Origin: Pseudomonadales bacterium
Lineage (GTDB): Bacteria > Pseudomonadota > Gammaproteobacteria > Pseudomonadales > Pseudohongiellaceae
NCBI GenBank assembly: GCA_024234325.1
Contig: JACKOJ010000001.1
Coordinates: 1-64,000 of the forward strand
DNA: 64,000 bases
Reading direction: 5' to 3'
Shown here one piece after another: positions 11,086 through 18,976 of the stretch. Below the pieces are notes generated by a model, which worked only from the letters and a program-made list of their open reading frames with translations, did not search any database and was not told the DNA's origin. Within the stretch, counting starts at the first letter, position 1. Each line of letters starts with the position of its first letter. The position numbers were made by a program, and so were the translations under genes.

Positions 11086-11575
11086 ATGACCTCCGAATAC
11101 GGTTTCGATCCCGCAGAGCTGGCACAGCGCGGCCAGGGCGGCACCATAGAATTGCCGACTGCCTTCATCCACGACCTGGCCAATGCGGACTCGCTGCAGA
11201 AAGCGCTGGATTCCCTGGCGCACTGGCTCTCTGTTCTGTTTTCAGCCGACCGGGCCAGCATCACCATCCAACGCTCGCCCGAAGAGCTCAGTGTTTATGC
11301 CATGGCCGGTAACAGGGCCATTCCCCAGGATTGCACCCTGCCCATCGCGAATACCCTGGTGGGGCGTGCATTCGCACACCAGCGCCTGCTGATCTGCAAT
11401 GACCTGCAGGCTTCCGACGAACTGGACTGCCGCATGCTGTCGGCCAATCACCACCAGCATCGGTTGCAGCCAGGTCAGTGCGCAGGACCGCAACTTCGAG
11501 GATGTCCTCAAACGAGCAGACCTGGCGCTATACCGAGCCAAGGATGCTGGACGCAATCGCGTGGTCGCGCACTAG
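11086..11575 (+). pseudogene. GAF-GGDEF diguanylate cyclase, internal deletion and frameshift
   Basis: The first about 118 codons encode a GAF-like sensor domain (LANADSLQKALDSLAHWLSV, VGRAFAHQRLLICNDLQASD). Around 11440 the reading frame becomes meaningless, but the +1 frame then reads ITTSIGCSQ and ADLALYRAKDAGRNRV up to a TAG at 11573-11575. That is the unmistakable C-terminal end of a GGDEF domain. The GGDEF signature itself and most of the catalytic domain are gone. A single deletion that joined the two ends out of frame explains it. The original protein would have made cyclic di-GMP; the remnant cannot. Confidence 0.8.
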
Positions 11576-11617
11576 CGCCCAGCTTATTTGCTGCCACACA
11601 GATCCGCTCAGGGACGA

Positions 11618-12223
11618 TCAGAGAGAGGCTGCAGCAACGCCCTGCTCTACGGTCCATGGCACCAGTTGCGCCGCCAGAGCATCGGCGGCCCGCCCCATCG
11701 CCGTGACCACGTTCGTGGCTTCCGTTCCCTGCACGGGTTCCTCCACCTCAAAGCGCCGACTCGCAATGATGCGTCGGCTCGCCGTCTCGACCAGACGTGC
11801 ATCGAAACGAATCACCGCTACCGAGCGACCGTCCGCGTACTCATGGTTCAGGGCGCGCAGCATGCCCCCGAGCTCCAGAGTCGCCTGCAGGCCATCGCTG
11901 CTGGTGCTGAGGGCATCCACTCGCCCGTCGCGCCAGAACGCATCGAGCAACCAGTCACGCCATAACTGAGGCACCGGTGAGGCCCAGCGTACGCCGGGAT
12001 GCGCCTGATAACTGTGGTCCGCCACCTGAACCAGCAGGCGGGTACCGCCCAGGGCATCGATCGTGGACGGAGTCACCAGACGCAAGCTGTCCAGTCGCGG
12101 CGTGCTGGCACTGGCACGCAGGCTGGAATCCGGCAACTCGAACAGATCCACAGGCGTTCGTTCCGGCAACACACCGCAGGCGCTCAGGGCAAGCACACCC
12201 ACAAGGGTCAAGGCTCGTTTCAT
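11618..12223 (-). CDS. ABC-type transport auxiliary lipoprotein (PqiC/DUF330 family)
   Basis: A 201-aa lipoprotein with lipobox LSAC at residues 13-16, so processing by Lgt and LspA is expected. The PqiC-like family forms outer-membrane partners of MCE-domain lipid transport systems. It is last of four minus-strand genes; its ATG overlaps the stop of the MlaD-like gene (ATGA, 12220-12223), tying it to that operon. The mature domain has the family's mixed strand-helix pattern and ends in a helix bearing AADALAAQLV. Assignment is from size, lipobox and operon position. Confidence 0.75.
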   Translation of the reverse strand: MKRALTLVGVLALSACGVLPERTPVDLFELPDSSLRASASTPRLDSLRLVTPSTIDALGGTRLLVQVADHSYQAHPGVRWASPVPQLWRDWLLDAFWRDGRVDALSTSSDGLQATLELGGMLRALNHEYADGRSVAVIRFDARLVETASRRIIASRRFEVEEPVQGTEATNVVTAMGRAADALAAQLVPWTVEQGVAAASL

Positions 12224-13134
12224 GGCTGGAACTCCTGAATATTGTCGGTGCCAAGAAGGAAGGCTGCGGGGTCATCCTCCAGGCGGCGGGAAATATCACT
12301 GAGCGTGCTGAGAATGGCCCGCAGCTCCTGCATCGCGGGCGCCAGTTCCGACAGGCTCTGCATGCCCGCCCCCACGGCGGCGGTGTTGTCGTCTACCAGG
12401 ATATCCAGCCGCTCACTGAAGCGTTCCAGATTGGCCATGGTGTTATTGGCACTGGCCAGCAACGGTTCACCATGTACGGAAAGCTGTTGGTCCAGGCGCG
12501 CCAGCAAAGCCGTCAAGCCGTCGCCTGCCTTGACCAGTGTCTCCAGACCCTCGCGCAGCGTGTCCTGATGCCCGGCCATCGCCGTCGTGAAGGTATCCAG
12601 GTTCTCCAGGGTGTTGCTCAGATGCGTCGCATTCTCCGGTGCCAGCAGGGCGTTGGCACGATCCAGCAGCTCCGTCACACTCAGCAGCAGTTCCTCGCTG
12701 TTGGTACGCAATTGCGTCAGGGAGGACGGCTCAGCCTCGATGATCGGAATGCCGTTGTCTGCCCTCAGCAAGGCACTGGTTGGCAGGCCCTGACTCAGCT
12801 CGATGCTGGAAGCCCCGGTGATATTCAGCAGCGCCAGACGCGCGGTGGTATCCACCTTGATGGGGGCAGAGCTGCTGACCCGGATGCGGGCCCACACCTT
12901 GCGCGGGTCGGTCGGGTCCAGCCACAGGCGCTCCACCTCGCCAATACGGATGCCACTGTATTGCACGGCACTGCCGACACCGAGACCGGATACGGCCTCG
13001 TTGAACAGCACGTCGTACAGTCGGTAGTCGCTGTCCAGTGAAGAACGTGACATCCACAACGCAAACACCAGGGCGGATGCCGCAGCAGCCAGCGTAAACA
13101 GGCCAACCAGAATGTGATGTGCCCTCGTTTCCAT
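12220..13134 (-). CDS. MCE/MlaD-family lipid transport protein
   Basis: A 304-aa product with an N-terminal membrane anchor (HILVGLFTLAAAASALVFAL) followed by one MCE domain (about residues 40-120, with VQYSGIRIGEVERLWLDP) and a long helical C-terminal region rich in leucine and asparagine. Such proteins form periplasmic hexamers that carry phospholipids between membranes, fed by an MlaE permease and MlaF ATPase, here encoded immediately upstream. The C-terminal extension is longer than in E. coli MlaD, as in other single-MCE proteins that may form a helical tunnel. Confidence 0.85.
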   Translation of the reverse strand: METRAHHILVGLFTLAAAASALVFALWMSRSSLDSDYRLYDVLFNEAVSGLGVGSAVQYSGIRIGEVERLWLDPTDPRKVWARIRVSSSAPIKVDTTARLALLNITGASSIELSQGLPTSALLRADNGIPIIEAEPSSLTQLRTNSEELLLSVTELLDRANALLAPENATHLSNTLENLDTFTTAMAGHQDTLREGLETLVKAGDGLTALLARLDQQLSVHGEPLLASANNTMANLERFSERLDILVDDNTAAVGAGMQSLSELAPAMQELRAILSTLSDISRRLEDDPAAFLLGTDNIQEFQP

Positions 13135-13172
13135 AGTCTGTCTCTCTCAATTCCGCCACGCGGCGGCACGCA

Positions 13173-13973
13173 TCATGACTGCGGGAGCATCTCTTCCCGC
13201 AATACCTGTTGGGTCATGGCCGCCGCGCGTCCGCGGGGCCCATGGAAATACTCCTGAATCCAGGCGTCCTCATTCTTCTCGACCACTTCCAGCGTATCCA
13301 CCACCAGCACCTTTTTCTGCGACAGCACGGCCACCCGGTCGCAGGCGGTGTACAGCGTATCGAGATCGTGCGTGACCAGGAAGACGGTCAGGTTGAACGC
13401 ATTGCGCAGCGTCACCAGCAACTGATCGAATGCCGCAGCGCCGATCGGGTCCAGCCCGGCGGTCGGCTCGTCCAGGAACAGAATGTCCGGGTCCAGGGCC
13501 AGCGCACGGGCCAGTGCGGCGCGCTTGATCATGCCGCCGGACAGATCCGACGGATACAGGGCGCCAGCGTGTGGCGCCAACCCGGTCAGGGCCAGTTTCA
13601 CCGAGGCCAGATACTGGGCATCCCGTCGCGACAGACCGGCGTGCTCAATCAGCGGCAGCGCAATATTCTCCAGTACCGTGAGCGAGGAAAACAGGGCCCC
13701 CTGCTGAAACAGAACACCAATGCGACGCTCCAGTGCTTCCCGCTTTCGCGTGGGCAGACGCAGCAGATCCTGGCCGAACAGATTGACCTCGCCCGCACTC
13801 GGCTGCATCAGCCCGACGATGGAGCGCAGCAACACAGACTTGCCCGTGCCTGACCCGCCCACGATACCCAGAATCTCACCCCGCCGCACGTCGAGGTCGA
13901 GATTCTCGTGCACGCTGTTGCTGCCAAAGCGGTTGCACAGCCCCCGCACCTGAATGACCACGTCCTCGCTCAC
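13173..13973 (-). CDS. MlaF-like ABC transporter ATP-binding protein
   Basis: A 266-aa ATPase with Walker A GGSGTGKS, Q-loop LFQQGALF, signature LSGGMIKRAALARAL and Walker B DILFLDEPT, then the switch-region H of THD. LSGGM in place of LSGGQ is characteristic of MlaF-type lipid transporters. The frame is open far upstream, but the GTG at 13973 overlaps the permease stop (GTGA), the usual junction, and begins the ATPase domain directly (SEDVVIQVRGL). It powers the permease encoded just before it. Confidence 0.9.
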   Translation of the reverse strand: MSEDVVIQVRGLCNRFGSNSVHENLDLDVRRGEILGIVGGSGTGKSVLLRSIVGLMQPSAGEVNLFGQDLLRLPTRKREALERRIGVLFQQGALFSSLTVLENIALPLIEHAGLSRRDAQYLASVKLALTGLAPHAGALYPSDLSGGMIKRAALARALALDPDILFLDEPTAGLDPIGAAAFDQLLVTLRNAFNLTVFLVTHDLDTLYTACDRVAVLSQKKVLVVDTLEVVEKNEDAWIQEYFHGPRGRAAAMTQQVLREEMLPQS

Positions 13974-15079
13974 CAGTCCATCTCCATGAAGAACAGGGCC
14001 GCCATGGCGTCCACCAGAATCACCACAAAGATGGACTGCACGACACTGGAGGTGGTGTGTTCCCCCACCGACTGCGCACTGCCCCCGACCTTGAAGCCTT
14101 CCAGACAACCGATCAGGGCAATCAGCACAGCGAATATCGGAGCCTTCGACAAGCCCAGCAGCAGATGCCGAACGGGAATCTCCTGCACAATCGCAAGGAA
14201 GCGGGCGGGCGTGATGTCCAGGCTCAACAGGGCCACCGTGGCGCCGCCGAGCATACCGGCCATGACACCGATGAAGGCCAGCAGGGGCAGCGTGATGACC
14301 AGCGCCATGACCCGCGGCAGCACCAGCAGCTCCATCGGACTCAGGCCCTGCACACGCAGCGCGTCCAGCTCTTCGTTGACCTTCATGGAGCCGATCTGTG
14401 CCGTATAGGCACTGGCGGTGCGGCCCGCCAGCAGAATGGCAACCAGCAGGACACCCAGTTCGCGCATGAAGGCATAGGCAACCAGATCCACCGTGTAGAT
14501 GGTGGCACCGAAGTTCTCCAGCACCGTCGCGCCGAGGAAAGCGACGACCGCACCGATCAGGAAGTTGAGCAGCACCACAATGGGCACGGCGTTGAGCCCG
14601 GCCTGATGCATCTGCGCCACCAGCGGCGTCACCCGCCAGCGCAGCGGACGCGGCAGCAGCACCACGAAGGTCTGCAGGGCGAGGCCCATAAAGCCCATGA
14701 ACTGCATGACTTGATGCCAGGCGCTGAGCGTCGTTTGTCCCAGTTGCGCCAGGCCGTCGCCCATGCGTCTGCGACCGCCGTCTGCCGGGGCTGTGCGCTC
14801 CCGCATTGATTTGGCAACAGCCAGCAACAGGGCCCGTCTCTCCTCGGAAAGCCCTGCAGCCGAAGGCACCAGCGTGCAAAGTTGCTCTGCTCCCAGCAGT
14901 TTTACCAGCAGGGCCGCTCCTGCGGTATCGAGAGCGGTCAGGCCACTGGCATCCAGGGTCGCGGGCGTGTCTTCCGGTGCACGGGCGCTGGCTGCCAGCG
15001 CCTCATAGCGGGCCAGCGTCCAGTCACCGTAGAGCTGCACACAGGTGGAGCCCGCTTCCATGTTGAGGGGCGCATTCAT
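13970..15079 (-). CDS. MlaE-family permease with N-terminal STAS domain
   Basis: A 369-aa fusion. Residues about 10-100 form a STAS-like domain (LDASGLTALDTAGAALLVKLL), the role played by separate MlaB in E. coli. The rest is a MlaE permease with the family block MRELGVLLVAILLAGRTASA and EELDALRVQGLSPMELLVLPRV. First gene of the permease-ATPase-MCE-lipoprotein operon. A longer frame exists upstream to 15238, but the segment before MNAPLN lacks membrane or domain character, so 15079 is preferred; the ribosome site is weak. Confidence 0.85.
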   Translation of the reverse strand: MNAPLNMEAGSTCVQLYGDWTLARYEALAASARAPEDTPATLDASGLTALDTAGAALLVKLLGAEQLCTLVPSAAGLSEERRALLLAVAKSMRERTAPADGGRRRMGDGLAQLGQTTLSAWHQVMQFMGFMGLALQTFVVLLPRPLRWRVTPLVAQMHQAGLNAVPIVVLLNFLIGAVVAFLGATVLENFGATIYTVDLVAYAFMRELGVLLVAILLAGRTASAYTAQIGSMKVNEELDALRVQGLSPMELLVLPRVMALVITLPLLAFIGVMAGMLGGATVALLSLDITPARFLAIVQEIPVRHLLLGLSKAPIFAVLIALIGCLEGFKVGGSAQSVGEHTTSSVVQSIFVVILVDAMAALFFMEMDW

Positions 15080-15363
15080 AAGAGGCGCACGCCTGCGCGA
15101 CGCATGCAATTGCGCCGCCGGAATTTGTGAAGCATGACCGGATGATTCATGCGGGGTTCCCCTTGCCCTGCAGGCAGATAAGCTGCACAAGAGTGTAAAC
15201 CAAACCCCCGTGTTGGCTCGACAGGATTCCGTCAGCATCCTTCTGCCCGGAAGCAGTTTCTGCTTGATTTATGACCAACTTGGTGAAATATTGACCAGCA
15301 AGTGCCTGTCAGCGGGCTGGATTCCGCATCCGCCCAACAACAAGAACATCAGGGTGAGCGCCC

Positions 15364-15885
15364 ATGCTGTCGAAACTTCTGCAGTTGCTAGGCATTCTCG
15401 TGCTCGTTCCCACCGTCGCCATTGTGACGCTGCAACGCAAACACCTGGACGACGACGGGCCTTCCCTGGTCTTTGCCGGTGGCCCCCTGCTGACAGGGGC
15501 CATCTATCGCGGTCGCGAGCCGGACTGGTCCTTCCTCGCCGAGGCCGACCAGCTCGAACTGCAACTCTACGACCCCGTACGCTCCTATCTCGTCCTGCCG
15601 GTTGTTGTAAACGGCAGACTCTCCGCCGTGGCCCCGAAAATGGATGCCGTACTGCGCACCTTTCGCAGCCACTGGGCCGAGCATGCCGTCCAGGGCGATG
15701 GCGCTGCGCTGATCCGCGTCAACGGAGTGCGCTACCCACGCACCATCACCCGCATCGTTCAGGGCGGCGTCCTGGACGGGGTGGCCGGCGTGCTGACCCG
15801 CCAGCACAATATGCCAACCACGCGCCAATCGATTATTGGCGGCAACCTGTGGGTCTTTGAACTGACGCCGAGGGCCAGCCGATGA
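15364..15885 (+). CDS. membrane-anchored protein of unknown function
   Basis: A 173-aa product: an N-terminal hydrophobic anchor (LLQLLGILVLVPTVAIVTL) and a soluble domain with strands such as SYLVLPVVVNGRL and AALIRVNGVRYPRTITRI. I do not recognise the family. The strand-rich pattern with a YPRTITRI element recalls split-barrel domains, but that is weak. The preceding 284 bases to the divergent MlaE gene hold no gene and presumably both promoters. The stop codon overlaps the ATG of a 39-codon reading frame. Confidence 0.65.
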   Translation: MLSKLLQLLGILVLVPTVAIVTLQRKHLDDDGPSLVFAGGPLLTGAIYRGREPDWSFLAEADQLELQLYDPVRSYLVLPVVVNGRLSAVAPKMDAVLRTFRSHWAEHAVQGDGAALIRVNGVRYPRTITRIVQGGVLDGVAGVLTRQHNMPTTRQSIIGGNLWVFELTPRASR

Positions 15886-16001
15886 AATGGACAAACTATC
15901 TGATTCTGTGTGTCGTACTGGCAACCATCACCTTTGCCTGCTCAATGTACGTACCCGCGTTCGGGCTCGCTGTCGAACATCTGCTGCAGCGCTTCGTCTA
16001 A
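15882..16001 (+). CDS. 39-aa membrane peptide coupled to the preceding gene
   Basis: The ATG overlaps the upstream stop in an ATGA junction, a strong sign of translational coupling. The product MKWTNYLILCVVLATITFAC continues to a short polar tail ending LLQRFV. It is either a single-span membrane peptide or, less likely, a lipoprotein-like leader (TFAC without an ideal lipobox). Too short for most gene callers. Function unknown; its partner is probably the 173-aa membrane-anchored protein. Confidence 0.55.
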   Translation: MKWTNYLILCVVLATITFACSMYVPAFGLAVEHLLQRFV

Positions 16002-16105
16002 CACCTTTTTCCAGGCACCTCATGCAAGCATGGGGACTCCGCATCGGTTTTGGAGGATAATGGCGAGCACTACCGCCAACGCCGCCCACCCCGGAGACCT
16101 GCCCC

Positions 16106-16705
16106 GTGCACTGGACCGACATCAGCTCCGCCGCCGTCACCCTGTTCCTGGTCATGGATCCCCTCGGCAATGTGCCCCTGTTTCACGCCATTCTGGGCGA
16201 CATGGAGCCCCGTCGCCGCACCCGGGTGATTGCACGGGAACTGCTCATTGCTCTGCTGATCCTGCTGACCTTCCTGCTGCTGGGCAACACGCTGATGACC
16301 TTTCTGGGGCTCTCCCAGTCTTCACTGAATATCGCCGGTGGCGTGCTGCTGTTCATCATCTCCCTGCGCATGATCTTTCCGCCCCAGCAAAGCAGCGATG
16401 AGGACAAGGTGGTGGACGACCCTTTTATTGTCCCCCTGGCGGTGCCCCTGACGGCAGGCCCATCCACCATTGCCGTGCTGCTATTGCTCAGTTCCAACCA
16501 GCCCGAACGTTTGCTGGACTGGAGCGTGGCGCTGTTCCTGGCCTGGTTCGGCGCCACCGTGATTCTGCTGTTCTCGCCACAATTGCTGGCCCTGATCGGC
16601 AAGCGCGGTTCTCGTGCCATGGAACGCCTGATGGGCATGATTCTCGTCATTCTGTCCACCCAGATGCTGCTCAATGGCATTCGTGATTTCGTGCAGAGCC
16701 TGTAG
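16106..16705 (+). CDS. MarC family integral membrane protein
   Basis: A 199-aa product with six predicted membrane helices and the family blocks FLVMDPLGNVPLF near the N-terminus and VPLAVPLTAGPSTIAVLLLL in the middle. MarC/YhgN-type proteins are of unresolved function; the old link to multiple antibiotic resistance was not upheld. A GTG start is used with GGAG 9 bases upstream. The acetyltransferase gene begins 20 bases after the stop, suggesting one transcript. Confidence 0.85.
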   Translation: MHWTDISSAAVTLFLVMDPLGNVPLFHAILGDMEPRRRTRVIARELLIALLILLTFLLLGNTLMTFLGLSQSSLNIAGGVLLFIISLRMIFPPQQSSDEDKVVDDPFIVPLAVPLTAGPSTIAVLLLLSSNQPERLLDWSVALFLAWFGATVILLFSPQLLALIGKRGSRAMERLMGMILVILSTQMLLNGIRDFVQSL

Positions 16706-16725
16706 CTTTGCAACAGGAAGCCGAC

Positions 16726-17277
16726 ATGACCCGTGCCGCACATAACATCGACATTCGGGCCCTGAGCGAGGAAAGCGCGGCACTGCTCGATGCGCACCTG
16801 CGCAGGCATTTCGCGGAGTCCGGCCGCAACGGTTTTCACTTCGTTCCGTTTGATCTGCAAACCGATTCCGGCCCAGGCGGGGTAAACCTGGAAAACTGTT
16901 TCATTCCCGTCGGTGCACCCCAGTGGCAACGCTGGTTTCTCGCACACGACCGGGCCAGCGGTGACGTGCTCGGACACGTCGATCTCAAGGCCTATAGCCT
17001 GAAGACCAGCGCGCACCGCTGCCTGCTGGGCATCGGGCTGGAAGAACGCGCCCGCGGCCAGGGCGTGGGCAGACAATTGATGCAGACCGCCATCGACTTC
17101 GTGCGGGCACAGCCCACTCTGGTATGGCTGGACCTGATGGTGTTCGGACACAACACGCGCGCGCGACGCCTCTATGAATCCCTCGGTTTTGTGCAGACAG
17201 GGGTCAAGACGGATTGTTTCCGGATCGGGGATACCTCCATCGACGATATCTATATGAGCCTGCGGCTGCGCCCCTAG
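16726..17277 (+). CDS. GNAT family N-acetyltransferase
   Basis: A 183-aa GNAT enzyme. The acetyl-CoA binding strand-loop is LLGIGLEERARGQGVGRQLM (the R/Q-x-x-G-x-G/A site as RGQGVG), followed by WLDLMVFGHNTRARRLYESLGF, the standard C-terminal motif with the conserved Tyr. The ATG at 16726 has AGGAAG seven bases upstream and is chosen over a TTG six codons earlier. It has an N-terminal extension of about 60 residues before the core. The acceptor substrate is unknown. Confidence 0.85.
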   Translation: MTRAAHNIDIRALSEESAALLDAHLRRHFAESGRNGFHFVPFDLQTDSGPGGVNLENCFIPVGAPQWQRWFLAHDRASGDVLGHVDLKAYSLKTSAHRCLLGIGLEERARGQGVGRQLMQTAIDFVRAQPTLVWLDLMVFGHNTRARRLYESLGFVQTGVKTDCFRIGDTSIDDIYMSLRLRP

Positions 17278-17287
17278 GAGAAATGCC

Positions 17288-18106
17288 ATGAGCACCACAC
17301 TGCCCCACGCCAGCGCCCTGTTTCTCTCCCACGGGGGAGGCCCGTTGCCGGTGCTGGGCGATCCCGGGCATGAGGAGATGCGCGAAAACCTGGCTCTCAT
17401 CGCTACCCTGATGGCAAAGCCGCGCGCAATCGTGGTGGTCAGCGCACATTGGGAGGAAAACCAGCCCACCGTGCTGTCCAACGCGGCACCGGAGCTGTTC
17501 TACGATTACTACGGCTTCCCCGAGGCCTCCTACGCGCTGCAGTATCCCACGCCGGGTGCACCGGAACTGGCGCAGACACTGATCTCCCGCTTGCAGCAAC
17601 ACGGACTGGATGCCCGTGCTGACTCTGCACGCGGCTTCGATCATGGCCTGTTCATTCCGCTGATGCTGATGTACCCGGACGCCGACATTCCCTGCACCCA
17701 GCTTTCCCTGCTGAACACCCTCGACGCCAATGCTCATCTGCGCCTCGGCGAGGCCTTGCGCGGCGCCCTTCCAGAGGGCACGCTGCTGATCGGTTCGGGG
17801 TTTTCCTTTCACAATATGCGCGCGTTCTTTGCCCCTGCCACTGCCGAAACCCGACGCATGAATGAAGATTTTGAACACTGGCTGGTGCAGACCTGTACCA
17901 GCACGGAGCTGAGCGAGGTCGAGCGGCGACAGCGCCTGCAGGAGTGGACGCAGGCTCCCAGCGCCCGTTACTGCCACCCGCGGGAAGAGCACCTGCTGCC
18001 TCTGCACGTGTGCTATGGTTTTGCTGGCGAGGCCGCCAGCCGGCACTTCGGCATGTCCATACTCGGCAAACAGGCCAGCGCCTTTCTGTGGTTCGCAGAT
18101 CAATAA
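17288..18106 (+). CDS. LigB/DODA-type extradiol ring-opening dioxygenase
   Basis: A 272-aa protein of the class III extradiol dioxygenase family (YgiD/DODA group). Candidate metal ligands are the His in FLSHGGGPLP near the N-terminus, the His of VVVSAHWEEN and the His in RGFDHGLFIPLMLMYP; GSGFSFHNMRAF holds a further family His. Members cleave catecholic rings such as DOPA with non-haem iron or zinc. Preceded by the acetyltransferase and followed after 14 bases by a PNPOx-like gene. The physiological substrate is unknown. Confidence 0.85.
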   Translation: MSTTLPHASALFLSHGGGPLPVLGDPGHEEMRENLALIATLMAKPRAIVVVSAHWEENQPTVLSNAAPELFYDYYGFPEASYALQYPTPGAPELAQTLISRLQQHGLDARADSARGFDHGLFIPLMLMYPDADIPCTQLSLLNTLDANAHLRLGEALRGALPEGTLLIGSGFSFHNMRAFFAPATAETRRMNEDFEHWLVQTCTSTELSEVERRQRLQEWTQAPSARYCHPREEHLLPLHVCYGFAGEAASRHFGMSILGKQASAFLWFADQ

Positions 18107-18120
18107 ACGGAGAACAAGGC

Positions 18121-18675
18121 ATGGGACAGCAGTACACCGCTCTGAACGACAAACTGACCGACTTCATCTCGGCGCAGAAAATCTTTTTCGTGGGCACCGC
18201 CGCCCACAGCGGCAGCGTGAACGTGTCCCCAAAAGGCATGGACTCGCTGCGGGTGCTGGGGCCGAACCGGGTGCTGTGGCTGAATGTCACCGGCAGTGGC
18301 AATGAGACTGCCGCACATCTGCTCGACACCCCCAGGATGACCCTGATGTTCTGCGCCTTCGAGGGCAACCCGATGATTCTGCGCCTGTATGGCGAGGCGC
18401 GAGCGATTCACCCGGGCGAACCGGAATGGTCGGCACTGTTCTCGCACTTCGAGCCTATCCCCGGCAGCCGCCAGATCTTCGACATGCGGGTGGATCGCGT
18501 ACAAACGTCCTGCGGCATGGCAGTGCCCTTCTTCGACTACAGGGAGGAGCGCGACCAGTTACGCGACTGGTCGATCAAAAAAGGCGAAGAAGTCATCCGG
18601 CAATACTGGAAGGACAAGAATCAGACCAGCATTGACGGATTGCCGACCCGGATTGTGGAGAAGAACGGGCTGTAG
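18121..18675 (+). CDS. pyridoxamine 5'-phosphate oxidase-like flavin protein
   Basis: A 184-aa split-barrel protein. MGQQYTALNDKLTDFISAQ leads into KIFFVGTAAHSGSVNVSPKG, the FMN-binding strand pattern of the PNPOx-like superfamily (general stress/heme-utilisation type), then MDSLRVLGPNRVLWLNVTGSG. It binds FMN or a related cofactor; it is not PdxH itself, because the PLP-site C-terminus is absent. The ATG at 18121 is preceded by GGAG of the CGGAGAACAAGGC leader. It lies in the same run of genes as the LigB dioxygenase. Confidence 0.75.
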   Translation: MGQQYTALNDKLTDFISAQKIFFVGTAAHSGSVNVSPKGMDSLRVLGPNRVLWLNVTGSGNETAAHLLDTPRMTLMFCAFEGNPMILRLYGEARAIHPGEPEWSALFSHFEPIPGSRQIFDMRVDRVQTSCGMAVPFFDYREERDQLRDWSIKKGEEVIRQYWKDKNQTSIDGLPTRIVEKNGL

Positions 18676-18747
18676 GAACCAGCCCTGCTGGCGAAACATA
18701 TTGCGCGAACTTACGGGCGATCTGATCGCCAGCAGGGCTGGCTCCTA
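18673..18747. repeat. REP-type inverted pair
   Basis: TAGGAACCAGCCCTGCTGGC at 18673 and its inverted partner at 18726-18747 form a 22-base inverted repeat around a 31-base spacer. Each arm also contains the small palindrome CCAGC-CCT-GCTGG. The left arm starts at the TAG stop of the PNPOx-like gene. Related copies lie at 40331-40352 and, in tandem, at 62638-62800. The pair sits between convergent genes, a usual site for REP/BIME elements. Confidence 0.8.
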
Positions 18748-18975
18748 CTCATTTTGGGTGCTGCCAACGCCCAGCATACGCAGCGTTTCACCGGCACACT
18801 CAATGGTATCGCCGGAGACAATCTTGCGTCGCTTGCGGGTTTCCACCTCGCCGTTGACGCGTACCAAGCCCTCGGCCACGATCGATTTGGCGGCACCGCC
18901 ATGCTCCGCCAGCCCCTCAAACTTCAGAATCTTGTACAGCTCCACCGGCTCACGTTCCAGGACCACCTCGCGCAT
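18745..18975 (-). CDS. S4-domain RNA-binding protein (YbcJ-like)
   Basis: A small (76-aa) single S4 domain: LYKILKFEGLAEHGGAAKSIVAEGLVRVNGEVETRKRRKI is the alpha-L RNA-binding motif shared with ribosomal protein S4 and pseudouridine synthases. YbcJ-like proteins are thought to bind structured RNA. The ATG at 18975 is preferred over a GTG at 18984 because GGAGG lies about 10 bases before it; the upstream VOC gene stops one base earlier (TGAGATG). Last gene of the TetR-led operon. The 3' end touches the REP pair. Confidence 0.85.
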   Translation of the reverse strand: MREVVLEREPVELYKILKFEGLAEHGGAAKSIVAEGLVRVNGEVETRKRRKIVSGDTIECAGETLRMLGVGSTQNE

Positions 18976-18976
18976 C

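Noticed and set aside
13974..14879. Open frame fused upstream of the ABC ATPase, giving a 568-residue protein
   Set aside because: It runs antisense-like out of frame through the permease gene, has no domain character, and the GTGA overlap start at 13973 explains the ATPase fully.
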